Shown: positions 22,430 to 32,394 of the stretch, in pieces | Numbering within the stretch: the first letter of the stretch is position 1 | How the letters are laid out: every line of letters starts with the position of its first letter | Source of the DNA: Pollenia angustigena | Taxonomy: Eukaryota; Arthropoda; Insecta; Diptera; Polleniidae | Direction: 5' to 3' | Assembly (NCBI GenBank): GCA_930367215.1 | Contig: OV884057.1 | Location: forward strand, 107,905,284 to 107,969,283 | DNA length: 64,000 nucleotides | The notes under the pieces: model-generated | Databases searched by the model: none | Seen by the model: the letters and a program-made list of their open reading frames with translations, nothing else | Told to the model about the DNA's origin: nothing | Program-made: the position numbers and the translations under genes

Positions 22430-22595
22430 CAATACGTGAAGATTTGAGCAATTTTACTAAAGACCAGATTGAAGACATGCAACCAAGAGAAGACTTTAAA
22501 GAATTGATTCATCTAAGTCTAATCGTTTTGGGTGATATATCTAAGCCCTATCCAACAGTAAAAGCTCCAGGAGCTTTAATCGGCCTTGCCGGAGG
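22430..22595 (+). pseudogene. Second arthropod repeat-family ORF, split by two hAT insertions (first piece)
   Basis: Reads FTKDQIEDMQPREDFKELIH, then LIVLGD and VKAPGA. This matches, from memory, the C-terminal part of an uncharacterised arthropod/hydra repeat family (QPRDDYKEL....FLGG....PGA.H.ARWMSKAIYSLKI). The piece is cut by hAT1 at 22596. After hAT1, 24948-24972 continues with a KIEYSLK-type motif, cut by hAT2. After hAT2, 30001-30200 continues with CIFRNQF and later VINVAVARATLKNYL. The pieces line up only after removing one copy of each 8 bp duplication, with some frameshifts and stops. Function unknown. Confidence 0.5.
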
Positions 22596-23159
22596 CAGGG
22601 TTGTCAGATGTGGCGATTTCTCGCCAAACGTGGCGATTTTCAAACTTGGTTGGCGACCTAATTTTCGATTTGGTGACATGGCGATTTTTTGGCGATATTT
22701 TAAAATAGTTGGCGATTTTGTTGGCTATTTTTGGTGAGCCATGCATTTGTTTTAAAACTCGTTAAATTCAATACGAAAAAATTATATTATTTGTATTCTA
22801 GTATTTTTATGTATGACACTTTAGGCTTTTATGGTCAGTATGTATTTGAAACTAAATTATGTTATGTTGAAATGGCTGATGAATATATTGAAAATCCAGG
22901 AGAAAATTGTTTTTCATATTTAAAAAAGAATTAATAAAGCATGAATATAGCGATTTAAGTTTACGAACATTTCTCCATTACCTATATAAAATGTGGCAAA
23001 TTATTATCACAACCAAATTCGTTGTTATTAAAGATATTAATGAATCGTAACGTACTTTTGGATGTTTATAAAACACAATGGACAAAATGACCGTTTGTAA
23101 TTGGATGATACTTCATCTTATTTGAATCAGTTTTGGCCAAAAGCTTATGCTATTAGGAC

Positions 23160-23322
23160 ACGTCAGGTATGTACCATTTTAAAGAACTTGCTTTGGCTGT
23201 TCATTATATGGTGCTAAATCCAACTAGTAATGACTGCTAAAAATGTATTTTCAATAATGAACTTCACTAAAACTCTCCTTCTAAGTAGAATGCAGTTCTT
23301 GACGCGTTGTTACGAGTTATAA
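23160..23322 (+). pseudogene. hAT transposase C-terminal (dimerisation) remnant
   Basis: Plus-strand frames read ELALAVHYMVLNPTSND, then in the next frame AKNVFSIMNFTKTLLLSRMQ. This resembles the hAT C-terminal dimerisation region (LA..VL..P.S....ERVFS.MN..KTK.RN.L). It is followed at once by the pogo-like insertion at 23327. Upstream sequence (22.74-23.15 kb) has only short frames. Heavily decayed; identification rests on this motif and the hAT ends. Confidence 0.55.
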
Positions 23323-23326
23323 ATTA

Positions 23327-24445
23327 CAGTAGACGCTCGGTTATATGAATACCCAGTTATATGAACAGCCAGAATAGTGAACAACAAAATTTTTACACAT
23401 GAGGTTCTAAAGAGTGAACTCGACCTATCTCTGCTTTTTGAACAACTTGCAACCGTTGATTTTTTTGAAACTATTTGTTGTAAAGGGTGTTTTTTTTTAA
23501 GTAACACAACTTTGAGTTGGCATCACTGCTATATTTGAGCACCCATTTAACAGCTGATAGTTGCTTTTTGTTTAGTTTTCTTTGAAATTTTATTATGAAT
23601 CGACTTATCGAGCAACGCGCAAATATTTGACATTTTTAATCAAATAATTCGGCAAATGGGCTGAAGCACAAATTGATATTGATTTTGAATCTCCACTCAA
23701 AATTGTATTTTTCGACTAAGCCAATATCTGGTTGAATGGGTAAGTAAATAAGCAGAATTGACGCATTTGGAGTGAGTAGAATCTACAAGCTTTTGTCGAA
23801 AGACCATCAAATCCGCAAATATTACTGTTTGGTGCGCTTTATGGGCTGGCGGAGTCATTGGCCCACATGTCTTCAAAAACGATGATGATCAAAATGAGAA
23901 AAGTTGTTGAAAATTGGCACCTTCTACACGCCAGCCACATGACAGGAATCATATTTAAATTTCATAAAATTTTCTTTCCAATAAAGCCCGTTTAATTGAT
24001 ATTAAAAATATATTTTCTTTTTTTATTATGATTTAAACTTGTGATACTCTATAAAAAACACTCTTTATTATAAATCTGTTCTTCCCCAAAAAAAAGCTAG
24101 TTAATGTGTTTATACGAATGCAAAGGAAAATTTATAAGATGGTTGGCGTTTGTAAAGTTATTGCTTGGAGTGAAAATAATATATCTGATAATGATATTTG
24201 GCATCGTGAAAATGCAGGGACAAGGCATTACAGAAATCTTTTAAAGCAAAAAAAATATAACCGACTACTTTCATGTGCATTTATTATAAACAAACTAATA
24301 TAAAATAAAAACTATATATAGGTTATGTATGTACACATATTAAAATTGATTTGAAATACTTATTTTATATTGTCTCGATTATGTGAACTTTTCCATTTAG
24401 TGAACAGGCCCTGTCTAAATTAATCATATAAGCGAGCGTCTACTG
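23327..24445. mobile_element. pogo/Tigger-like element inside hAT1, TA target
   Basis: Inverted ends CAGTAGACGCTCGGTTATAT (left) and CAGTAGACGCTCGCTTATAT (right, reverse complement), flanked by TA on both sides (23325-23326 and 24446-24447). Further in, TATATGAACAG-type repeats (plus) and GTGAACAGG/ATGTGAACTT (right) also pair. This end type fits the pogo/Tigger group of Tc1/mariner. The interior is mostly lost and contains a mariner. Confidence 0.8.
23483..24065 (+). mobile_element. mariner-type deletion derivative inside the pogo-like element
   Basis: Inverted ends AAGGGTGTTTTTTTTTAAG and AAGAGTGTTTTTTATAGAG (reverse complement of the right) next to TA. Inside, plus-strand pieces in changing frames read MNRLIEQRAN, then NIWLNG.VNKQN.RIW and FVERPSNPQ, then VWCALWAGGVIGPHVFKND. 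These are the landmarks of an insect mariner transposase catalytic domain between the second Asp and the following block (WxxxxGGVIGP). The middle of the gene is deleted, with stops and frameshifts. Confidence 0.8.
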
Positions 24446-25384
24446 TATATGAATGTTAATACTACATGATGCACTTCTTTTGTACCTTCGTTGAAAAAAT
24501 TTAATTCACTTACAATGTATTTCAAAAAAGAAGATCAAAGAGAGTTTTGGCGCTGAAGTGTAGATATATAGTAAAACTCCAACTTCATACATACATAAAT
24601 CCAATATTTGTTTAAAACTAACCACAAAAATTCTTTCTTTGCTGCTTTTAGTTGACTACTATTAATTATTTAATAGTGCAATTTCCTTTTTTGTCTTCAC
24701 TAATCATTTTTACTTGCTTCTAAATAAAAACTAAAAGGAATATATATTATGGCGACTTTTTTTAAATTTTTGGCGGATTTTAGCGACTTGGAATAAAATT
24801 TATTTTATAAGATTTATAAAAAATATTTTTAATAATTTAAATTATCTATATTTTATTGTCAAAAAGGTAAAAATAAAGGCTTTGGCGATTTTTGACATTG
24901 AATTTGGCGAAAAAGGTCAAAATCGATCTGACAACCCTGGCCGGAGGAAGAAAATTGAATATTCTTTAAAACCAGAGTTCTCATTTGAGCACACATTGCG
25001 CACTCTTGCGCATGAGCAAAAAAGACACTCACATAAAAACTAGCGCATGCACATGCGTTAGAGCGATATTTTATATTTGTCTCTTACGCACTCATGTGTA
25101 TGTGCATTTTGTTGTTGCACATTTCGTGAGTGGCGCATGGAATGAGCAACGCATCAATGCCCACAGGCATACAATTTATTGATGTTATTATCAGCGTTGC
25201 CAAATTAAATTTTTGATGTGACAAAAATTCCTAAACGATGTTTGTTAGGATTTTTTTTTATACTCTTAAAAACAGTGCTGCCATAACTTTGTGATGAAAA
25301 TATGCCAAAACTTCAAAAAAAAAATTTGCTAAATTAAGAAAATATGCATAAAATCTGCTAAGATTAAAAAATAAAACTTTAAAT

Positions 25385-25805
25385 ATTTTAAATTTTATAA
25401 AAAAATGTTTACAAAAGCATTGTATTCTTAACACGCTTCGTTATTATTTGCTGAACTTTTACATAGGAAACTTCAAGAACATCAACAATATTCCTTGAAT
25501 TTAGGTTTGTTTCAAATTTCTTCTCGTACGGCGAGATTAAAACTTTGAAAAATTCGCTATCACACACATCATTTTAAAAATACGCTCTTGTTAATATTAA
25601 TTTTTACGACCTCTTCAATTTTCCGTTTTTTTGTTGGTGCAGCACCTTCATCATCACTTTAATTTGTATTTTGCGTAATGTCTTTTTTGTGGATGCCTTT
25701 TAATGTTGAAGGATTTGGTTCCACTTAATTGTTTCTCACATTCTAAGCAAACAATTTTATTAGCGCTTTTCAAAACTTTATAAAAATTATTTTCACAATC
25801 CATTT
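25385..25805 (-). pseudogene. hAT2 transposase, BED zinc finger and N-terminal region
   Basis: From the Met at 25803 the frame reads ENNFYKVLKSANKIVCLECE, then FNIKRHPQKRHYAKYK. The spacing C-x2-C ... H-x4-5-H is that of the BED DNA-binding finger at the N-terminus of many hAT transposases. Two stops follow (about 25655), then in other frames ILISPYEKKFETNL-like sequence (25.55-25.50 kb) and KVQQIITKRVKN. The rest of the transposase is missing, so the element is non-autonomous. Confidence 0.65.
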
Positions 25806-25945
25806 TTTTAAAATGCGTATAAACAACAATGTATGCTCTTCACTCTGCTTCTACAGCAACTGTTTTAAAAACGTATTTTCTTCGTTATTTGCACATAAAT
25901 CTTTGATTAATGCACAGACATAACCTGATGCAACAACAAAATTAT

Positions 25946-26660
25946 AAGGGTATTCATTTCAATTTTTTTTGGTTGGAAAAATGGAAAGAAGAAAAACTAC
26001 ACTCTTATTGACGTGAACAAACTGTCAAAAAAAATCTGTCAAATAATTCGTGGAAGTAATTGATATTTTTCAAGATGCCGAACAAAAGTGTTAAAATTGA
26101 ATTAATTGATAATTAAATTTAAAACGAAGTGATTATTGTTATTTTCATCATAATATTCGACTACAAAAAGTTACTCAAAATGGCGATTGTCTGCCAAAAA
26201 GTCGAGTATTTTATTAACTTCAGCTTCTGTCAATTTTTTTGACCCCATTTCTTTTTTTTAATTCTTTTTTAATAACTTTTTTTATTGAACACATATTTAA
26301 TATGAATTGTTCTTTTTGAAAGATTAAATGAAAAATAAGTTATCTTTGAAATGTTGTAACTATAAAAAATAATTTTTAAAATCAGAGTTGTTCAATTCAA
26401 GAGTTTATAAAAAGAGATGCAATTTGTCGCACTTTGTATTAAAAATTAGCAATTTTTTATGAATGGCAACATCATTTCGTTTGACGTTTGATTAAAGGGG
26501 AAAATTACATCTTTTTATCCTGACTTTTTTACACTTGGTTATAGTCTGATAAAATATTACTTTTGGTGGAATTTTTTTTCTTGTGGTTGTTGTAACAAAA
26601 ATTACATTTTTCCACTTTTCCATTTTTCCAACAAATAAAAAAACTGAAATGAATACCCTT
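25946..26660. mobile_element. MITE inside hAT2, about 715 bp, AT/TA flanks
   Basis: AGGGTATTCATTTCAA...TTGGTTGGAAAAATGGAAA at the left pairs with AGGGTATTCATTTCAGTTTTT...TTGTTGGAAAAATGGAAA (reverse complement of the right end). Inverted identity continues for about 45 bp. TA lies next to both ends, suggesting a Tc1/mariner-type MITE. No transposase inside. Confidence 0.75.
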
Positions 26661-26887
26661 TATGTATTACAAATTTTTTTACTGATCATAAAAAAATTAT
26701 TTGAAGGTTAAGTTTTCTTGTAATTTCCTTCAAGCAAAGAATGGCAACAACAAAATTCATGTATATTTTTGTTTTTGTATGTTAAAATTGTCATCTATTT
26801 TTAGACAAAATAGTCTACCTGCTTTAAGTGTTCTAATAAAATGTTTACAAAATCATAAAGCCAAAAAATTCCTTTACCTTTTTATAC

Positions 26888-29301
26888 TGGAACGCAAAAG
26901 GCCTAAGCCAACATAAAAGGGAAGTAGAAAATTTCCTTAATTCCCAAAGTATTGATATACTGCTAGTCTCTGAAACTCACTTCACAGATAGAAATTGCTT
27001 TAGAATCAAAGGCTACTCTACCTACGAAACGAAACACCCTACAGGTAGAGCGTTTGGTGGATCAGCCATAATTGTCCACGGCAAACTAAATCACTTCCCC
27101 TTAGAAGAATACAGAACTGAGCACATACAAGCTTCTTCAATATACCTTGTAGGAGCCAAAATGACAGTGTCCGCGATTTATTGTCCACCCAAGCACAAAA
27201 TATCGGAACTCGATTTCATACAATTTTACAAAACCCTGGGTAAAAAATTTTTGGCAGCAGGAGACTACAATGCCAAGCACACTCACTGGGGATCGAGACT
27301 AATTTCTCCCAAAGGAAGACAGCTGCTAAAAGCTATAAATTCCAGCCAGCTCGACGTATTGTCTGGAGGTCAGCCAACTTACTGGCCTTCAGACCTTAAT
27401 AAGATTCCCGATCTCATTAACTTCGCAGTTATAAAAAATATTAAACGTGAACAGATTTCGATAGCATCGTCGCTTGAATTATCATCTGACCACTCCCCAA
27501 CGATTCTGACATTGTCTCATAAGGAACCAATTTCAGTCCATAACCATCTCCCAAACAGAAACACCAATTGGTTAAAATACAAAAAATACGTTAGTTCATA
27601 TTATCTCAAAACATCTCACTAAAAACTGAGGCAGAAATTCAGTCAGCAATGTTGCTCTTCTCAGAAACAATAACTGATGCAGTGAAAGTATCTACTCCAG
27701 CCCCAAAGCCCACCAAAAATAAAGGGTACATGTGCCCATTAAATATACAAAATCTAGTCCAAGAAAAACGACATCTTAGAAGACAATGGCAACTTCACCG
27801 CTCTCCAATCCTGAAAAGCAAGCTTAAAATCTGCCAAAAAGCCCTACATAAAGCACTCGAAGAAAATAAAAACGCATCTCTGAATATTTATTTACAGGGC
27901 CTAGATCCAACAGACAAAACGGATTACAGTCTTTGGAAAGCAACAAAACAACTGAAAAGACCCATACCCTACGAATCTCATCTACGTCTTAGTGACGGTA
28001 ATTGGGCGAGAAGTCACTGCGATAAAGCCAACGCTTTTGCCGATCATTTAGAAGAGGTATTCCCACCCAACATCACTATGTCGGATATACAAATTCCTCA
28101 AATAAATGACATAGTAGTTTCTCCCATGAAACTTAGATTCTCTAACCTAACAACAATTGTAAAAAATCTCAACACCAAAAAATCGCCTGGTATAGACTCA
28201 ATAACATCTAAAATGATCTGCGAATTGCCATACAGTGCGCTAAGGCTTATCCTTTTCATCTTTAATGGTATCCTACGCATAGGTTTTTTTCCTCCGTCCT
28301 GGAAATCGTCAGAAATTATAATGATTCCTAAACCGGGAAAAGATCCTAGTATGGTCACCTCATATAGGCCAATCAGCTTACTTTCCATCCTATCAAAGTT
28401 GTTTGAAAAAGTATTCTTGCAGGCACTGACACCATACCTCAATGACCAACAATTAATTCCCGCACATCAGTTCGGATTTCGTAAGGACCATAATACCATA
28501 GAACAAATTAGAAAGACATTTGAAGAAAAACTTTACTGCTCTTCATTATTTATTGACATCTCACAGGCCTTTGATAAAGTCTGGCACAAAGGGCTTATAT
28601 ATAAAATAGTTCAATCCTTACCGCAAAATACGCATAGATTACTCCAAAGTTACTTGACAGACAGATCATTTGTAGTCAAATATAAAAGCTACACTTCAAG
28701 CTCTCGGAATATCTTAGCTGGGGTTCCTCAAGGCAGTATACTTGGTCCCATGATGTATATTCTTTATACAGCAGATATGCCAACAAATTCTCAAAACTGA
28801 CCCACAGTTACAATAAATAACACCATAATACCTGAAAAATACCTAGGAATTCACCTTGATCGCCGTCTCACATGGTCCAAACATATTGACTCGAAAACAA
28901 CGCAATTAAAACTCAAAACTGCCCAACTCGGATGGCTTCTAAACTCCTCATCTTCGCTTAGTTTAGAATGCAAATCTCTACTCTACAAAACCAATCTCAA
29001 GCCAATATGGACCTATGAAATCCAAGTTTGGGGAACAGCATCCACTTCCAATATTGCAAAGTTACAAAGAAGACAGTCACAAATATTAAGATACATAACA
29101 GGCGACCCCTGTTTCATTCGTAACGAAAATATACATAAAGACCTCAATATCCCGTCAGTTCGCGATGAAATAGAAAAATATTGTTCTAAATATATATCCA
29201 AACTAGCGTCTCACCCTAATCCCCTAGCACAGAACATACTCTCGTTTAGAGGCCACTCACGGCTAAAGAGGGTAGACACCTTGGCCATAGCACAAAGCTA
29301 A
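26888..29301 (+). pseudogene. Jockey ORF2 (endonuclease-RT), RT active site deleted
   Basis: Endonuclease motifs VSETHF, AAGDYNAKHTHWGSRL and SSDHSPTI are present up to 27620, where a stop occurs. After it the frame reopens at 27649 and runs for 383 codons through LFIDISQAFDKVWHKG (first RT Asp) and AGVPQGSILGPMMY. Directly after ADMPTNSQN a stop is followed by TVTINNTIIPEKYLGIHLDR. Compared with the intact Jockey at 39.2-43.9 kb, about 70 codons that include FADD are missing here. The tail to RVDTLAIAQS is otherwise well kept. So this copy cannot encode active RT. Confidence 0.85.
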
Positions 29302-29444
29302 AACATGTTTAAATGTTTTCAATACGGTCTTCTATTGCACTGGCAATAGAATCATAAATTAAAAATAGTTTTTAAGATGTTATTACTTATTGTTATTTTC
29401 TACTAAGAAAGATCCAATAAACAAATTAAAAGTTGAAAAAAAAA
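26888..29444 (+). mobile_element. Jockey-type LINE, 5'-truncated, with internal RT deletion
   Basis: Begins within the endonuclease (TGGAACGCAAAAGG, W-N-A-K-G) and ends with a 9 A tail after an AATAAA at 29415. CCTTTTTATAC (11 bp) flanks it at 26877-26887 and 29445-29455, a clean target duplication that proves 5' truncation at insertion. The only ORF left is ORF2. A small stem (TCTATTGC...GCAATAGA) lies in the 3' UTR. Confidence 0.9.
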
Positions 29445-30000
29445 CCTTTTTATACAGTTATTGCATGTATTTTTTAGAAGAATGGTTAAATAATTTCCGT
29501 ATAAGCAACAACCGATTATACAAGTTACATATAAATTCCAGTTTTTTCATGCCTACTATTGAAAATATTTATTATTCAAATTGGTATGTATGTATATAAC
29601 TTTCATATTTTGTACGTCATAAATTAAAATTTAATAAATAGAAGACAAATGTAACATACAATTATTTATTTTAATAAATTTATGTAGGAATTACCAATAT
29701 AACCAAATACCTTAATTTTTGACTAACAACTATTTCATAATAATATTTTACACGATGAACTGCATTTCTGGCAACATTGTTTGAAATTAAGATATAAAAC
29801 CAACATGGATTCTAATGTGTGCATGAGTGCGCTAGTATTTTATGCTCATGCGCATATGCACATGAGTTCCATCGATCAATGCTCATGCGCTTGAGCATGC
29901 GCATTGATATAAGAAAATGTTGCACATGCGCATGCGCATGAGCACAAATTTAAGCGCATGTGCTGCACACTCATGAGCAAATACGAACTCTGTTTAAAAC

Positions 30001-30200
30001 TATGTATTTTTCGAAACCAATTTTAAATGGGACAAATATCAAAAGTTGGTTCCTTAATCAACGCCCTCGATATCCTCTCAATATTCTTAGTCTATTAAAG
30101 CGGTTGGATTACTATAAAGTTATTAATGTAGCAGTTGCACGCGCCACGTTAAAAAACTACCTTAGCATTTTTTCGATAAACATATCGACACCAAAACTTT
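30001..30200 (+). pseudogene. Second arthropod repeat-family ORF (last piece after hAT2)
   Basis: Continues directly from the TTTAAAAC duplication with CIFRNQF, then (another frame) PLNILSLLKRLDYYKVINVA and VARATLKNYL. In the repeat family I have in mind this corresponds to the stretch after the AIYSLKI motif. It ends near the right inverted arm of the outer element. Confidence is limited by decay. Confidence 0.45.
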
Positions 30201-30296
30201 GAGTTCTATGGCCAAAAATCTATACACGCCAAAAATTTTAAAAGTTATAAAGCGTTATTAAGAAAATTTATGGAAAAATTCATTGCAAAACTTATA

Positions 30297-30499
30297 CAGG
30301 AGTGTTCTAGAAATCCAAAACACAAAACTCAAGAATTTGGGATATATCTTTAATACTAATTTTCATAGTTTTTGTTAATTAATTCTTTTAAATAGAGAAA
30401 TATTTGTATAATATTTGTCATAAAATTCTTTTACTTCAAAAATCTTATTAAAAAACAGCGTTTAAAATTCTTGCGTTTTCGATTTCCAGAACACCCCTG
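30297..30499. mobile_element. MITE, 203 bp, ATA duplication (family shared with 62.3 kb)
   Basis: Inverted ends CAGGAGTGTTCTAGAAATCC (left) and CAGGGGTGTTCTGGAAATCG (right, reverse complement). ATA is found immediately outside both ends (30294-30296, 30500-30502). It sits in the right arm of the outer element. A second copy lies at 62342-62553, also with ATA on both sides. Confidence 0.75.
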
Positions 30500-30622
30500 A
30501 TAGTAATTGCACACAAAAATAAAACTTGGACATTTTCCTTTTAAATTATTTCCTTAAAAGTTAATAAAATATCGGTTTTTGACAATGTTATGAAGAAAAC
30601 TCAAAAAATACCGAAAACCCCG

Positions 30623-31434
30623 ATTTTTGGGAAAAAAAATCGACTTGAGCGACCTCTTCCGAAAAATCTGAACATCTCAAAAATACTTTACCCTATAAGC
30701 TTTTAATTCTGCTTGAGGCCCAAAAAGTTTTTTTATTGTCATGAGAACGACAGCGAAGAAGGTAGAGTGTGTAGTACATAACTGTAACGAAATTTTTTTG
30801 TTGTTTTCTTATTTTACAGTGTAAGGCTACTAATTTCTCAAATGTTAAAGCTTCAGTCAATATCAAAAGAGAATTAAAAAATGGCCGGCAAGAAATGCCT
30901 CAACTGTAAAAGGGGAGATAGCGTTAAGGTATCTTACAAAAGGTTGCAAATTTGGCATAAGTATTGTTTGTGTTCAGAAATGGATTTTAAAATCGCTCGA
31001 AATTGATCACTGCTCTTAATAACTATAGTTTTGAAATCGATCGATTTTCATTAAATACCTGATAAAGAAATGAATATAAAAAATAAGTTTTAAACGGTAA
31101 TAAGGTTAAGTACTGAACTCGGGATTGTATAGCTGTGTAATACGTTTTTGGCTCAAATGGCTTTGTATTACAATATGGATTAATAAATAAATAAAAAAGT
31201 TATTGCATTTTCTTATGCTGGATGTTAACACAGTTATTGATAGTACCAGAGATATTGGTTTAAAAGTGCAACATTAACTGCCTATTCATCTATTTGCGAA
31301 CGAAAACTTCGATCGCTTAACTTACATTTAAAGCAAAAACAAATAATAAAATATTGTTTTTGTTTTATATAAATAAATTATAAATCATATTAATTAACTA
31401 TTTTTATTTTATATGTATATGTTTTTATTTTCAG
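30623..31434. other. Interval before the Cdk1 exon; intronic if the gene is functional
   Basis: Mixed AT-rich sequence with no recognisable exon. The last bases, a T-rich tract followed by TTTTCAG, form the 3' splice site of the exon at 31435. Confidence 0.5.
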
Positions 31435-31938
31435 GGAGATATCGCTTTTGAAAGAATTAAAGCATCCAAATATTGTTTGTCTTGAAGATGTTCTAATGGA
31501 AGAAAATCGATTGTATTTAATTTTTGAGTTCTTGTCTATGGATCTTAAGAAATATATGGACTCTTTGCCACAAGAGAAGACGTTGGATACTGAACTTGTA
31601 AGGAGTTATCTTTATCAAATTACAAGCGCTATATTATTTTGTCATCGACGAAGAGTTTTACACCGAGATTTAAAACCACAGAATTTATTGATTGACAAAA
31701 ATGGTATTATTAAAGTGGCAGACTTTGGACTTGGTCGTTCATTTGGTATCCCTGTACGTATTTATACGCATGAAATCGTCACTTTATGGTACAGAGCTCC
31801 AGAGGTTTTGTTGGGTTCTCCACGATACTCCTGTCCAGTAGATATTTGGTCTATTGGATGCATTTTCGCAGAAATGGCAACAAGAAAACCACTTTTTCAA
31901 GGCGATTCTGAAATCGATCAATTATTCCGAATGTTCAG
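31435..31938 (+). CDS. Cdk1: Cdk1 (cdc2) kinase, one internal exon
   Basis: Cyclin-dependent kinase 1 drives entry into mitosis with cyclins A and B. The exon is 504 bp (168 codons) and fully open. It starts with the last base of the Arg codon of the PSTAIRE helix (so the intron splits PSTAIRE), then [15 protein letters not shown]. Catalytic landmarks are intact: HRDLKPQN (proton acceptor Asp and metal-binding Asn), ADFGLGR (DFG Asp), [14 protein letters not shown] with the activating T-loop Thr, and VDIWSIGC. It ends in FRMF plus two bases of Arg before GTGAAT. Splice sites TTTTCAG and GTGAAT look usable. It covers roughly residues 50-218 of about 297. The N-terminal exon (GEGTYG loop) and the C-terminal exon were not found in this window, so flanking introns would exceed 31 and 32 kb. 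An isolated genomic copy cannot be excluded. Confidence 0.9.
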
Positions 31939-31983
31939 GTGAATATTAACTTTTTTCTTTTATAACTTGTTTTTGAAAAAAAA

Positions 31984-31984
31984 A

Positions 31985-32027
<43 letters not shown>
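31984..32027. repeat. (TA)n microsatellite
   Basis: Alternating TATATA for about 40 bases, 50 bp after the Cdk1 exon's donor site. Confidence 0.9.
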
Positions 32028-32394
32028 CAGAGAGTGTATTTCGGGCACGTGAAATTTTTTCACTTTTTTTAACGGAATCTACAAAATTTTTGAAAATCGG
32101 GCATATAGATTCAAATATTTTGCCCTTATTCTTAGAAAAATCGGAGGAAAATCGTTTTTAGCATAAAGCGTATTTTTAGGGTACATTGCTCTACATTGTG
32201 TACATTTAAAGGACGAGTGCCGAATCTGTACACTATGCATATGAAAATTTTTGTTGCCACATATTTCATAAAAAACTGCGTTTTTTATTCCGCCATCATG
32301 TTTTTCATTATTGAAAAACAGTGCTACCGCTGTGATTATTGGAAAACAATGTTACCGTTGTGATACTAAAGTATCGATTTTTGTTTTTTTGTTA
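32028..32394. other. AT-rich spacer, no gene seen
   Basis: Contains two near-repeats GTGCTACCGCTGTGATTATTGGAAAACA / ATGTTACCGTTGTGATACTAAA (about 32320-32372) leading into the simple array. Confidence 0.35.

Larger units (their letters stand above)
22596..24939. mobile_element. hAT element 1, 2344 bp, TSD GCCGGAGG
   Basis: Ends CAGGGTTGTCAGAT (left) and ATCTGACAACCCTG (right) are perfect inverted repeats flanked by the exact 8 bp duplication GCCGGAGG (22588-22595, 24940-24947), the hAT signature. Both subterminal zones are packed with TGGCGATTT/TGGCGACTT-type repeats (22609-22735; 24750-24915), likely transposase sites. A decayed transposase C-terminus remains at 23160-23320. A pogo-like element is inserted in it. 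Confidence 0.9.
24973..29992. mobile_element. hAT element 2, 5020 bp, TSD TTTAAAAC
   Basis: Ends CAGAGTTCTCATTTG (left) and GAACTCTG (right; inverse CAGAGTTCGTATTTG) are flanked by the exact 8 bp duplication TTTAAAAC (24965-24972, 29993-30000). Subterminal zones carry many GCGCATGAGCA/CATGCGCATG repeats (24998-25160, 29815-29985), a typical hAT feature. It holds a BED-finger transposase remnant on the minus strand, a TA-flanked MITE and a 5'-truncated Jockey, which together account for most of its length. Confidence 0.9.
22008..30622. mobile_element. Old element with inverted ends, host of nested insertions
   Basis: 22010-22050 (CGGTATTTTTTTGAGTTTTC) pairs with the reverse complement of 30575-30620. 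Inner blocks also pair: GCAATGAATTT (22063) with 30280, and CTTTATAACTTCTAAAAT with 30228-30250. The right arm has about 100 extra bases and a MITE (30297-30499). Between the arms lie three short pieces of one ORF (22430-22595, 24948-24972, 30001-30200) separated by two hAT insertions. The original element was therefore roughly 1.2 kb in today's remains. Its ends and duplication are not resolved. Confidence 0.6.

Noticed and set aside
31139..31434. Search for the N-terminal Cdk1 exon close to the found exon
   Set aside because: No GEGTYG-type sequence seen on the plus strand upstream in this window by eye.
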